Assembly: GCA_029990175.1 (NCBI GenBank)
Contig: JARKIP010000065.1
Location: forward strand, 24,034,501-24,098,500
Source of the DNA: Petunia secreta
Taxonomy: Eukaryota; Streptophyta; Magnoliopsida; Solanales; Solanaceae
DNA: 64,000 nucleotides
Reading direction: 5' to 3'
The notes under the pieces are model-generated. The model saw only the letters and a program-made list of their open reading frames with translations, searched no databases and was not told the DNA's origin. This document shows positions 10,008-20,863 of this stretch, in pieces (within the stretch, counting starts at the first letter, position 1; the number at the start of each line of letters is the position of its first letter). Both the position numbers and the translations under genes were made by a program.

Positions 10008-11139
10008 GGCTTGTGATGAAGAATGTGATGATGCCTATGCTTCTAGTCAAGAAATCGAAGATGGTGACGCTTCAAGGTACATTGATCCTACTTACTCTTA
10101 TTGTGAAGAATTTGATATTGATGATAGTGGCATAGATAGAGTTGATTATGATGTTGAGCATATAGGTTATTCTTATGCATCTTCTCTTAGTGTTGCTAAT
10201 GGTGTACAAGGGAGTAGTAGTGGACCTTCCATTAGTATGGGAGGCGGTGGTGGTTGTTCCGTGGGAAAGAAGAAGGTTGCATCTTCTAGGTACGCTAGGC
10301 GACCTAATGCTTCTTATGAGGAGGTTGGTTTGAGAAATGGTGTTGCTTTTGCTACAAAGGGGTTATATGCCGTGAGGGGCGTGGATGGTTGTAGTAGGAG
10401 TAGTACTATGGGCTATGGAACCAAGGCGAGGGGCACTTATGGGTTCCATGGCAAGGTTCCTTCCTCGACTTCCAATAACGTTTCTAATGTTGGAAGAGTG
10501 ACGGGAAGTGGAGATTGTTCTAGTGGTGTTGCCACTAGTGGAGGGATAAGGAAGACCCAAGTTGTTGGTGTTGACACTTGTGGGCATCCAAATTCTCATT
10601 TGGATGCCAATGTACAAGACTTGGGTAGGCGTAGGTTCGTTGTTGAGGTAGATGGTATTGGAGGATACTTGGTCAAGATTGGTGATACCGATGCCAATTG
10701 TATTAGCACCTCTTTGGTTGATAGGCTTAGGATACCAGGCCATAAGCTAGAACATCCTTATGAGTATGATGGAGTGTGGGTTTCTAAGGAGGCTCGGGTA
10801 CATATATCTCATAGAAATTATAAAAGCTATGTGTGGTGTGTTGTGTATCCCATGCGTCATGTTGATGTGTGGATAGGTGAGCCGTGGTTGGAGGGGAAGA
10901 GGGTGCAATATAGTGTGGTGAAGGATTCGTATCTTGTGGGCGTAGGGAAAATAGTTTATGACTTTGTGCCTTACCGGGTGAACAGCCAAGTGCCTGCTAG
11001 TGCACCTTCTTTGGCTAGGCAAAGGAGCAAGGATCGAGAACTTCATTCCATGGGCAAAATGTGTAAACAAAAAGTCCTACAAACAAAAGCAATGGTGGGA
11101 CTAGTGCTAGAAAAGAGTTGGCAAATGTCAACAAAGTGA
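10008..11139 (+). CDS. A: Gly-rich and protease-like segment of the accessory polyprotein
   Basis: The frame runs open to 11139. Domain order: acidic stretch; SISMGGGGGCS; a Ser/Gly/Arg-rich tract; then a protease-like region. That region, RRFVVEVDG, LVKIGDTDANCIS, TSLVDRLRIP and VWIGEPWLEGKRVQYS, parallels the retropepsin of G (SMIIDSGSCSNVVS, TLVSQMGL, LLLGRPWQYDRTAVHN). The catalytic DSG is not present: GDTDANC stands in its place. I therefore expect a retropepsin-like fold without normal activity. Element D keeps GDTDANC; E has ISEAYTN. A frameshift near 11075 moves the conserved sequence into the next frame. Confidence 0.65.
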
Positions 11140-12257
11140 ACCCGAAGCCACTTTCAAAGCCGAGTGGTTCACCAACAAAGAAAAAGGAGACATCAAGTGA
11201 TGAGTCTACAAGTCCTAGATTCCGGGCTGACGTGAAAAGTCCACCTACTCCGGCTATGGGTATTCTTGGGCCTCGCCCCAATTCACCCGAATTTGAGAGA
11301 CAACAGATGGAGAGGAGTAAGGGAGCAACCGGTGGCAACTCTCGAGTGGAAAAAGGAGAGGTTGTGTTGAGTGATTTGAGTGGGTTGTCACCACCAAAAT
11401 CTACACCCGACCTTGGAAAAAAAATGAGGGAAAAGAAAGAGGGAAAAAGTAAAATTGAGAGTGAGGACACCCCTTATTCTAACCTTAACCCTTTATCTCT
11501 TTCTTCTACGAGTTTGAGTTCTTGTGTAGGAATTCGTGGAGGCAAACTGATGGAGCCTCAACCATGTTCCGAGATGGAAAGACAAGGTGTAGGAGATGCC
11601 AAATGTGAGCTACAAGGTGAAGGAACTTCCCATGATGCTTTAAGTACATTGAGTGAGCCCGGATGCGACTCAAGTGTAAGTGTTAGTTCTTCTTCCCTTA
11701 AGCATGAAACTTCCTTGTCTTGTAGACTTGTATGTGAAAACTCTATGCTAGTTGATGATTTGCATAAATACAATGTGTTTGCAACTAGTGTAGAGCCTTT
11801 GGGTCAACTTGTGTGTGAAAGTGAACCACTAGTTGAGAGGGTTGAAAAGCCACATCATGATGTGAGCTCGATTTTCATTGAACCTCTCTTTAGTGAAAAT
11901 GTTGAAGTTGACCTTGTGTGTGAACCTTGTTATGACACCCCACCCATATTTGATAAAGGTGAAGATGAATTGTATGATTATCCCATTCTTCCCTTTGATT
12001 GCTTACTTGCTAATGGTGGTATCTTGTGTCGTAGTGAGGGTGAGTTTAACCTTGAGGAGTCTCTAGAGTGTAAGGTGGATCGATTTATTTTCGATGACTC
12101 CTCGAGTGAGGGTGAAGGACCTAATCTTGATACTATGCTCTTGTGTGACCATGAATTTGAGGTGCATGCTTTTACATTTCTAATGTTTGAAGGCAATCTC
12201 ATTTGTGGTGGTGAATTGTATCGGACTAGGGTTGGTAGTAGAGTTGAACCTCCATGA
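11076..12257 (+). CDS. A: accessory ORF replacing pol
   Basis: About 390 codons are open in one frame. The segment starts Lys/Ser/Pro-rich (PKPLSKPSGSPTKKKETSSD, SPPTPAMGIL, PRPNSPEFER), has KMREKKEGKSKIESED, then an acidic Cys-containing half with DYNVFATS-like, VEKPHHDVSSIFIEPLF, DTPPIFDKGEDE and DDSSSEGEG. It ends at a TGA where D has the Trp of EPPW. The same order occurs in D, E, E1 and partly F. No match to RT, integrase, envelope signal peptide or membrane span is visible. Because several copies keep it open, it probably was under selection; its role is unknown. Confidence 0.7.
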   Translation, partial: PTNKSNGGTSARKELANVNKVNPKPLSKPSGSPTKKKETSSDESTSPRFRADVKSPPTPAMGILGPRPNSPEFERQQMERSKGATGGNSRVEKGEVVLSDLSGLSPPKSTPDLGKKMREKKEGKSKIESEDTPYSNLNPLSLSSTSLSSCVGIRGGKLMEPQPCSEMERQGVGDAKCELQGEGTSHDALSTLSEPGCDSSVSVSSSSLKHETSLSCRLVCENSMLVDDLHKYNVFATSVEPLGQLVCESEPLVERVEKPHHDVSSIFIEPLFSENVEVDLVCEPCYDTPPIFDKGEDELYDYPILPFDCLLANGGILCRSEGEFNLEESLECKVDRFIFDDSSSEGEGPNLDTMLLCDHEFEVHAFTFLMFEGNLICGGELYRTRVGSRVEPP

Positions 12258-12944
12258 TTTGTCAAGTTAGGCTCTATGGATGATCCAATGTTTGGAACTC
12301 CAAGTAAGAAGAGTGGTCTTGGTATGAGTCGAGTTGACCTAACTTCTAGTAGTCCTAGCCTTTATTGTGTTGACTATAATGATGAAAAACCTATTCTAGA
12401 GACCTTTCTTTGGAGACTAGTGAGGAGGATCATCTTGGAGGTGACTTTGGAGGTGAGGAGGTACCTCTCGGTATGTGTAAGAATGCTTCTAAGAAGGGAA
12501 GTGGAGTAGTCGATGTTAGTTGTGAGTTGAACTGTTTTACTTACTCCATCTCATATGTTGAGCACATTTTGAGTGTTGGGCATGCCAAAGCCAATGTGTC
12601 ATATTGTGATAAAATTGATTTGAAGGCTTGGTGTGTTGATGGTAAGCTTAGGGGTCATAGGACATTTGATTGCTACATGTTGCATGACTTTGATCTCTTT
12701 GCTTGTTTTGAAAATGGGTGTTTGTTATTGTCGAGCCAAGACCTTGTTGTCTCCTTTAGGGACATACGCTTTTTATTAGGTATTGATGCTTGGCTCTATC
12801 ACAAGAGTGTGTTTTCCACACACCTTGCACTCTTTCTTGTTAAGCTAACCTACTTGTAAAGTAGGAAGTTTTGGTTGTGCTTGCTTTGATTGTAGGTTTT
12901 GATGGTTCGATTTCGAGGACGAAATCCTTTCAAGAAGGTGAGGA
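12258..12944 (+). pseudogene. A: C-terminal part of accessory ORF
   Basis: Continuation of the accessory frame past the TGA at 12255-12257 (12276-12509 in frame, then 12410-12859 after a frameshift near 12450). Conserved blocks are SSPSLYCVDYNDEKP, NASKKGSGVVDVSC, DLKAWCVDGKLRGHR, FLLGIDAWLYHKSVFST and the terminal peptide encoded by GATTTCGAGGACGAAAT just before the polypurine tract. It is decayed relative to D. Confidence 0.65.
12931..12944 (+). other. A polypurine tract
   Basis: CAAGAAGGTGAGGA directly precedes the 3' LTR; one G to T change relative to the tracts of D and G. Confidence 0.8.
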
Positions 12945-13675
12945 TGATGCAATATAAAATGGCGTAGTTCCCAACCATCTAAAGCCAAGATCGAGAGCAC
13001 AAGAGATACGATTCAAGGCCTCCGGAAACGTCTTGAAGATCATGCATTGGAGCGCTGAGGACAGAGGAAACAGGGCAGCCACAAACAGGGCAAAACAAGG
13101 GAACATACTGGGAGCTCACTGCCTGCCGAAGAACATTTGTTCTTCGCGATCGTGACCATGCCTGCGCAATCGCGAAGAGGAAGTTGGTACACTGCGTGAT
13201 CGCGTGTTATTCCGCGCGTTCGCGATGCCTGGAAATGATGCATGCGCGATCGCGTGCCATCTTGGCGCGATCGCGATGAAGAGGAGCTGAGCAGCGAGCC
13301 AAAAACATTTGCAGGGGGCAATTTTGTCCATTTATCATTTTAAATGTATAAATAGAACATTAGGTCTTCATTTTCATTAGTTAGTCATTTTAGAAGATAG
13401 AATTGAGAGAGAACATTGAAGAGGCCGAGCCCTTCTTGTTGGAGCCCGAGGCTCTTGTATGTCTCGACTTAGAACCTATGGAGATCGACACCTAGTTTGA
13501 TTCCATTGTAAGGTTCGAGTTTCCCTTTTTCCTTTTTGAATTCAATCAACGTGAGTGAATTGAATTCGATTCTTTCTTCTAATTTCTTGCCTTCCTAGTC
13601 TCGATTTCTTGTTATCTTTGTCGCTTCCGCATTGTTTGTATCGTGTTTAGCTTCCGCTTGTTTTAGGTTGCATCA
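12945..13675 (+). repeat. A 3' LTR
   Basis: 731 bp, TGATGCAA to TTGCATCA, nearly identical to 8007-8748. GCGATCGCG palindromes lie at about 13143-13277 and TATAAATAG at 13347-13355. Confidence 0.95.
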
Positions 13676-14212
13676 GATTGGGCTAGAAAACTTGATGAAT
13701 CTTTGTGGACTTACCGAACCGCTTACAAGACTCCTACTAGGATGTCTCCATGTAAATTGGTGTTCAAAAAAGCATTCCATTTGTCGGTTGAGCTCGAGCA
13801 TAAAGCTTTGTGGGCGTTGAAAAAGTTGAACATGGATTTGGGTGTAGCCGCAAATTCAAGAGTTTCAAACATGCATAAACTTGATGAATTCTGGTTCTTG
13901 ACATATGAAAATGCCTTAATATACAAGGAGAAGATGAAAATGCTTCACGACTCAAAAATTTGGAACTGGACATTCAAAGAGGGATATTTGGTGTTGTTGT
14001 TTGACACTCGCTTGAAGTTGTTCCCCGAAAAGATCAAGTCCAAATGGAAGGGTCCGTTTAAGGTAGTAGAAGTTGCTCCTTATGGCTCGGTTGATTTGCA
14101 ATCGAAGGAAGATGGAAGGAGTTTTCGAGTCTATGGACATCATTTGGAACATTACTTGGGATGCGACACCGAAGTTGATGAAGTGGCGTGCATCTATCTT
14201 GATGAACCTTGA
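13676..14212 (+). pseudogene. B: Athila integrase C-terminal part
   Basis: Resumes the integrase cut at 8006. The sequence reads WARKLDESLWTYRTAYKTP, then SPCKLVFKKAFHLSVELEHK, EKMKMLHDSKI and FDTRLKLFPEKIKSKWKGPF, ending at TGA 14210-14212. The VELEHKA and SKWKGPF blocks are hallmarks of the Athila lineage. In living relatives this region binds DNA and holds the C-terminal integrase fold. The first codons overlap the target duplication, so the frame was intact when A inserted. The piece itself has no internal stop. Confidence 0.9.
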
Positions 14213-15175
14213 AGAGAAAAACCAACACCGTCGTACAACGATATTAAATTAGGCGCTTCTTGGGAGGCAAACCAAGTTTTTAGTGTAATTAGTTGATATT
14301 TGTGTAGGTATCCAAGTGTTAGTGAGCATGGAAGTTGAGATGTGATGAAAAAGGCGAAGAAAAACTCGAAACAGGGCTAGGCGGACTGCCTAAATCACTA
14401 GGTAAGTGAATGTGTGAAGAAAAATAAAAAAAATCTTGAAAAACAAAATAAAAATTTGTTATCAGGGGCCAGGCGGACCGCCAGACCCCTCAGGCGGACC
14501 GGCCCAAGGGTTTTAAACCCGACCATTAAGCTAAAAACGGGCACCACCCCAAATACCCGCATTCTCATTCAAACGCACAATTTTAAGGAATCATAAAGAC
14601 CCTTTGGCCAAAAATCCACCCTACGTCCATAACAATCATTTTCATCCATTAATAACACACACAAAACACTCCACAACTACTTTTAATCTTCAATCTTGCT
14701 TGATTTCGGGTATACGTGTAACTTGTTTTAAATATTGCTTAATTTTTTAACTTTGTAGAATCATATTCTTTGTATTAGAAGTAGTTAGTGGTAGTTTAAT
14801 TTAGTGTTAAATTTTTCCTTATGCTTGAATGCTCAATTGTTCAGTTGAACTAGTGTAGAAAAGTTAGGGTTCATTAAGTGAAAAATGGGAATTTTGATGA
14901 AACTTTGAACCCATGGCTTTAATTTCCTAAAAATTGGTTGCTTGAATTGTTTGGAATGTGGGGAATGTCCTTGTGATGCTTTGAATACTCAAATATGTCA
15001 AACTACTAGTTGGGAAAATTGGAATTCCAAGAAGTGGAAATTTTTGTGTGAACTTGAACCTTGCACCCATTGCTTGAACTTGCGCTAGTTACATGCTTAG
15101 AATTGATACCATGAATTGGTGTAACTGTGTCGTTGATTGAGCATGTTTGGAAGCTTTGACAATGAGTTGAACTAT
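14213..15175 (+). other. B: region downstream of pol
   Basis: Non-coding. It contains the Athila-typical tail GGCGCTTCTTGGGAGGCAA (14251-14269) just after pol. GC-rich units AGGCGGACTGCCT and AGGCGGACCGCCAG lie at 14380-14510. The rest is AT-rich, with no ORF I can support. Confidence 0.55.
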
Positions 15176-15960
15176 TGGTGCAAGCAACACCGGAGGTGAA
15201 GCTAGGCAGTTGGAGAAACGAGGAAAACAACAAAAGTAAAGATAGAAGCAAGACAAGTCTTAGCTTCGATTGAATGATACTAAAGAACTAGTTTCAGTCC
15301 CAAACAATCAGAAAACAAAGATGCACCTAGTGCTAAGCAACAATCCTCAAGAAGTCACGCTTCTTGCAAACTTAATGACCAAAGAAGAAGATTGTTCAAA
15401 CTATCCTCACCGAATGACACAAGTTCTTTAAAATCCCACATCAGGGTTCGGCTCTATCGGAGACACTCAATAGCAACAACTATGTTTTAACATATATCAA
15501 AAACTGGACCCTTACAAATGAAATGTAAAGGAGTTTATATTGATTACTCTAGGGGCAAAATAGTAAAACAGTCACAGGCGACCAATAGGAGTAAGCCACG
15601 CAGGGCTAAATAATTTGAGTGTTCGGTTACTCCTTCAATTGAACACTTGAATTTCGAACACTTCAGCTCGACCTCTTGACTTCGTTGCTCAGTTGTTCAG
15701 CTCGGCACATTTAGACATCAGATGCTCTCCCCTCGGTTGATTGTTTGCTTAATTCTTCAGCGTCGATGTTGAGTGTTCGGTTCAAGCTGAAGCTTGTAGA
15801 TGAAGCCTTCGACTCTTGAGCTCGGCCACTCAGCTTCGGAATGATTACTTTCTCCCGACCACGGCAAGTGAATGTGAACATCATACAATATCTTGGCTTG
15901 GCTTTGTGTCATCGGCCTCAGTAGATTGAAACTTGATCAGCACGTGTTCGGGCTGCATCA
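15176..15960 (-). repeat. Solo LTR, G-type
   Basis: 785 bp, left end TGGTGCAAGC and right end GGGCTGCATCA, which are the inverted ends of the G 3' LTR. It is flanked by perfect 5-bp duplications actat (15171-15175, 15961-15965). It lies in the Athila downstream region. Confidence 0.9.
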
Positions 15961-16980
15961 ACTATTGTGGGTGCTCGAAATTTACTCAAGTTTTAGCATG
16001 CTTTAGAAATATGAAAATGGGGCTTGTGTTTTGCTTGAATTGTTCTTAAGAGTTGATGCATATTCATACCCATACTTGGTTATTTGAAATGGCTAAAGAA
16101 CTTGCAACATAAAACTCTTAGTGGGAGAAGTGCAAAATTCATGAAAATTGCTAATGTGCACTTGAATTGGGAATTAGGCTTAAAGTCATAAACTTGTATG
16201 CTTGTTGGATTGTTTTGAACATGGTTAGGAATTGTGGGAGTAAGTAGCTTTGTGGTAAGTGCTAGAAGCTCATTGATGTTGAACATACATAAGTAACTTG
16301 AAATTGAAGTATGTGTGTTTGTCTTGAATTTTTTTTAAAGTTATGATATTTTCATGCTTATTCTTGTTTTCTTGGGGTTAATGCAAAGATTTGCAAGTGG
16401 ATAAAGTACTTTTGGGTTCTTGAAAATCCTTCAAGCTTGCACATATGAAGTTGATTCCTTGTTCCGGCTCATTTTACTCTTAATGAAGTTGGTATTTCAT
16501 GTTAATCTTGATAATTTTAACTTGCTAAAATATGCTCAATTCATGAAACCCACTAGTTGGGGGAGAGTTTTTAAGTTAAAATTGCTTTGAATCACCACTT
16601 GAATAAGTAACATTGCATTGAGGTTGTCTTGGAACATTGAAAATTTTGTTAAGGCATGAGTGTAGGAACTTTGCCAGGCGGCGTGCCCAAAAATTTTCTC
16701 CCTCTTTATACTTCTCTGCCAGGCGGAGGGCCTAACCTCCTAGGTGGAGAGCCCAAAAATTTTCCCCTCTCTGGACTTTCTGCCAGGCGGACCGCCTGGA
16801 CTCAGGGGCGGACCGCCTGGCCTTGAAGCTGCAACATCAATTCAATTGGGGCGGAGCACCTCTGCCCTTGGGCGGAGTGCCTCCCCCCTGCCTTGCCACA
16901 TTGTTTCATTTTCTTATTTGCTTTCATTATGCAATGCACTTGCACACTTCAAACAATGGTTTGCATTTGTTTCAAGTACC
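15961..16980 (+). other. B: downstream spacer
   Basis: AT-rich non-coding sequence up to about 16660, then GC-rich palindromic units (AGGCGGACCGCCTGG and variants) at 16674-16885. No gene is supported. Confidence 0.5.
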
Positions 16981-17598
16981 ATGGGGAGATCTGTGAAAAG
17001 GAATCAAACTTCATCTTCCCCCTCAATGAAATGCCACTATGTAAGCCACTTAGGATGGGAGGCAACACTGAGTAAGCCACTATATAATTCCAATGTACAA
17101 TGGTCACCGATTTTTAGGCCAAATTGGCCTCAAAGAAGAAAGGCGACTCAAGAGTGTTTTGTCAGGGTAAATATGTGAATGTAGATGCCGGAGCATTGAA
17201 TGAATTCCTAAATCTTTCCTACTTCGAACCTAGAAAGTAAATGGAAAAGTGCAAGATGACAGAGGCACAAAAGAGGGCATGGCTTATGCCAGTTATTGGG
17301 AACGAAAAAAACTCAACAATGGAAGCAAAATGGAGTACAAATTTACAGGGCTGACCTCAACTTTGAGGCCAAGGGTTTGCATTACAATGTCATCTCTAGC
17401 ATGCGGCCGACCAGTCAAGATAACAAGCTCACTTTACCTCAAGCAGTGATGATCGGAAGCCTTATGGATTGTTGCCGAATAAACTTGGAAGCGGAAATGG
17501 AAAAGGAGATGACTGAGGTAGTACACTCTGAGAGAAAAAACCTTGCCTTCCCGAGTACACCGACTGTTTTCTTAGGCATAATGGAGTTGAGAGAATGA
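16981..17598 (+). pseudogene. B: Athila second ORF, plant transposon-protein-like part
   Basis: Read from ATG 16981 (MGRSVKRNQTSSSPS, a basic nuclear-signal-like start) with a TGA at 17176-17178, then in the same frame at 17296-17598. The later part, RADLNFEAKGLHYNV, RPTSQDNKLTLPQAVMIG, CRINLEAEMEKEM and KNLAFPSTPTVFLG, fits the 'putative plant transposon protein' segment carried by the ORF downstream of Athila pol. The family is named from memory of its pattern. The ORF is sometimes called env-like, but I see no signal peptide or membrane span. Broken by stops; role unknown. Confidence 0.5.
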
Positions 17599-18461
17599 CA
17601 AGTGATGCCTTCTACATCCCAAGAGCTCCATTCAACTGGTATGCAATTAAGGATGATTCACCCCATTCTACTTTAGGTACTCCTGCACCTTCTGCCACTT
17701 ATTTGCATTCCACTTTGGAGGTACTCCCTCCATTTGAGTTTGCTGCCCTCATATCTGGTGGCACTGATACTGGAACTATGCCCGAGGAGTTGCCTCGGGT
17801 AGTAGGAGACTTGGATGCCAAGTTGGATGAGATCAGGACTCTTCTCTCCAACTTTCCTAAAGTCCAACCTCCACCACCACCTCCACCACCAGCTGCTATC
17901 CTGGAGCAGTTCTCTGCCATGGTTCAGGCTATGAAAGATCATAATGTTGCTATTGAGAGGAACACCGAAGCCCTTGAAGCACACACTGACGCTCTTAAGG
18001 CACATACCATGGCGCTTGATGGTACTATGCGGGACATTTCAGACATGTGGGCAGTCATGAGAGGCCTCACTTCCCCAGCCACTCCTCCTCCTGCATCTAG
18101 TGCTCCTGCCCCTGCAGCCAGACCACCTGCTGCTCCCTCTACCGTCCAGCTTCATGCTCCTATTGTCCCGTCTGTTGCTCCCACAGCCTAGTCCATTGCT
18201 CCTCCAGTCCAGCCTTTGTAGGCTCCACCTCCGGTAACTTCTGTCTTGTCTGGACCGTCTAGCTCCAAGGTTCCTCGTCAAATATCAATGAAATCCCAAG
18301 CAGATGAAGACGAAGAGTTCAGAAGAGATCTAGAGGCCACACAAGCTATGAAGTTTGACTGTGTTGCTGATGATGACACGGAGGATGAGATGCATGTGGA
18401 TGATGATGCTCAGTTACAATTGGCTTCCCATTTGTCTCTCAAGGAGGCACACAAAAAGTAG
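17595..18461 (+). pseudogene. B: C-terminal coiled-coil/proline-rich part of the second ORF
   Basis: The open frame 17595-18191 starts MTSDAFYIPRAPFNWYAIK. It has an acidic linker (LDAKLDEIRTLLSNFP), a PPPPPPPP run, and a coiled-coil-like repeat of EALEAHTDALKAHTMAL. An Ala/Pro-rich tail follows. A second piece at 18246-18461 is acidic (DDDTEDEMHVDDD). It overlaps the stop of the preceding piece by four bases in another frame, so a small indel separates them. Such tails occur after the transposon-protein domain in Athila-like ORFs. Function not known. Confidence 0.5.
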
Positions 18462-19629
18462 TCACATGGAGAGAAGACCACTGTCGAACCTCCACTTGTA
18501 CCGGTGGAAGGCAAAGGCAAAGAACTTGCTTGAGCATTACCATGGAGTCCCCTTTCTACCCCTCTTCGCACTTTACTTTATTCAATTAGCATGCGGGGAC
18601 GATGCTAGTGTCTTTAGTTGGAGGAGGGGTTCGAATTTTTATATGTATTTTGGATAGAGTCTTGTGCTTAATGATATCCATGTACAAATTCGTACCATCT
18701 TGTTGTATATACACTTCTTTAGTTTAGCTAGTAGTTATGTTGATGTTCCGACTTTTTATTTTTCAAATAAGCTTCCGGTTTTCTTCGCTTGGTTCTTTCT
18801 GGAGGTTCTTTTCTTGCCATGTATGTACATGAAAACTTTTGAAAATGTATTAATGAATTATGTGGTATTATCTATTGTTAGATTATTCTTATTGCAATTT
18901 TGACAAGTGAATGTGTATTTTGATTGACATGGCACGAGTGATAGGCTGTGAGATTCTTTAGTTAGCTTATGGTGTTGTTGGCATTGTCCTAGCTTAGACC
19001 ATTGTGTGCCTTATGAGTGAGTTTCTTTATTGTGTGTTTAGACTTTATACTTGGAAGATTACTAGCACGTGTGGTGAGTTTTGAATAATAAGCTTGTATA
19101 TGTGACTTGAAAGTTCGAAACTTACCATTAGTGTACTTTGAGACAAAATCCTATGTGAAACTTGACTTGAGACATGATTTTTGCTTTTATTGGACGGCTA
19201 GAATTCTAAATGCCCTACCCTTATATCTTTATCCTAGTTAACCCCTTTGAGCCTTAACCATTCATTTGGCAACCGCAAATTGAAAACCAAGCCAATTCTT
19301 GTGTGCTAAGGCACCAACCCTCTTTTGGCCCTAACCTCAATGTGTGCATTGAAAAATGTGCAACTTAGGCTAACACCTAAGTTTGGGAGAGATGGTAAGA
19401 AATTGGAACGCCTTTGTGTATATAATTTGAAGTGAAAAAAAAAAAGATGAAAAGGAAGAGAAAAGAGAAAACAAAAGAAAGAAGAAAAGAAAAGAAAAAG
19501 AAAAGTGTTGAATAAAAGAGGGATTAACTAGTACCATCTTCAAAAGGAAGGTAGAATGAACTGAAATGAAAAGATAAGGAAAGTTGCACAAGAAGAAATC
19601 AAGATAATGTAGTGTGGAGGAGGTGTAAG
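18462..19629 (+). other. B: 3' untranslated region
   Basis: No coding sequence I can support. A purine-rich stretch lies at 19430-19505 (AAAAGAAAAG-type). It ends at gtaag (19625-19629), the left target duplication of D; B resumes at 37909. Confidence 0.55.
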
Positions 19630-20335
19630 TGATGCGGGGCAAATCGCGCCAAGACACCAACCATTAAGAGCTAGGGATGAAAGCACAAAGAATATAAGTC
19701 AAGGGCTCCGGAAGCGACTTTAAGATCATGCAGCAGAGCCACATGGAAGGAGGACCGCCTAGGCTACAAGGAGGAGCGTCGGAGACACAATTTGAGTCAT
19801 CTCAAGAGGCCACAGGAAGAGGCGGAGCAACTCTGGCTAGAAGGAGCGCCTAGCACTAGCGCCCAGCTTGATCATTAGCTCAGCCAGGCGGAGCGCCTAA
19901 AGGCCAGGTAGAGCGCTCAGCTGGAAGGCCAAGATTGACCCTGCGTGGTCTCATATGTTTTAACCAACTTTGGGGGAATTTTAAACATTTCACAAGGGGA
20001 TAGAAAGAACTATAAATACACCCCTTAGGGTTTTCATTTCATCAGCTAGATTTTGAGATTGAGAATAGGAGAATTGAAGAGAGGCAACGCCTTCTTTGAA
20101 GAAGCTTGAAGCTTCATGTATCTTTTGGCTTGGAACCATGTGGATTTCATCCTAGTATGAATCCTTGATTGGGTTCAAGTTTCTTTCCTCTCTTTGGATA
20201 TTAAATTCATGTTTTGAATCATCTATCAGTTCTTTCTTCTATTTCTGTTCTTCCCCGTCCCTTAATTTCTTGATATCTTGTTTGTTCGCTTCCGCATCAA
20301 TCGTTATTTGCTTCTTTTTGTTTTACCCCGTATCA
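19630..20335 (+). repeat. D 5' LTR
   Basis: 706 bp, TGATGCGGGG to CCCCGTATCA. AGGCGGAGCGCCT-type units lie at 19750-19915. TATAAATA is at 20013-20020. Confidence 0.9.
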
Positions 20336-20338
20336 GTT

Positions 20339-20350
20339 TGGTACCAGAGC
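20339..20350 (+). other. D primer-binding site
   Basis: TGGTACCAGAGC, one base different from the Met-tRNA complement TGGTATCAGAGC. Confidence 0.85.
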
Positions 20351-20863
20351 AAGGCTCGGGGTTTGTTCTTAGTAACCCTTGGTCCTTGTTCATTGTGTTA
20401 TTTTATTATTGTTCTTGTTGTTTTTCTTGAAGAAAAGAAGAAAAACAAAAAGAAATTGAAAAACTAAAAAACTCAAAGAAAAATTCATAGATCGAGTTGG
20501 ATTTGAACTCCAAGTGTTTAAAAATATCGGGAATTGTTCTATATTGTATTCCTGGTTTTTTTGGTATACTCATATTACAATTTAGTGTTACGAATCAAAG
20601 TTTCAAAATCAAAATTCCAAAGCTTGAAAAACTCTTGAAAACGCTTCAAACTTGAATCGAAGCTTGTTGTTGTTTGTTTAGGGTTGAAAACAATTGGGGA
20701 TTGGTTAAAATAGTTGAATACACCATTTGGGTATCATTGAATTTGAGTAACGGGTTGAAAATGTTGGAATTTTTGGTGCAAAAACACCAAAAACCCGTTC
20801 TTGGAAACTGCAGAAACGCACTCCAGGCAGAGTGCCTAAGTCTAGGCGGACCTCCTACTTGAA
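20351..20863 (+). other. D leader, truncated
   Basis: A-rich tract (20430-20485), then sequence parallel to the leader of A (8880-9150). It ends with GGCAGAGTGCCT and AGGCGGACC units at 20825-20855. It stops abruptly at about 20863, where element I begins. Confidence 0.65.

Larger units (their letters stand above)
8007..13675 (+). mobile_element. Element A: complete non-autonomous LTR retrotransposon
   Basis: A 5669-bp element has two LTRs (8007-8748, 12945-13675), a Met-tRNA priming site, a polypurine tract and perfect 5-bp target duplications gattg (8002-8006, 13676-13680). It sits inside the Athila integrase of B, whose reading frame resumes exactly after the duplication. Inside, the only coding region is an acidic, Gly-rich, protease-like and accessory frame. 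No gag zinc knuckle, RT, RNase H or integrase is present, so the element depends on enzymes from elsewhere. Structure is certain; autonomy is excluded by sequence. Confidence 0.95.

Noticed and set aside
9811..10050. His-rich minus-strand ORF and Met-rich plus ORF over the acidic region of A
   Set aside because: Both are frame shadows of GAT/GAC repeats; the Asp-rich frame has the conserved start.
10363..11070. Antisense ORFs of 100-126 codons in A
   Set aside because: They have no similarity to anything recognisable and lie opposite conserved coding sequence.
11558..12265. Envelope-like function for the accessory ORF
   Set aside because: No signal peptide, no clear membrane span, and the region is highly acidic; position after the protease also does not fit.
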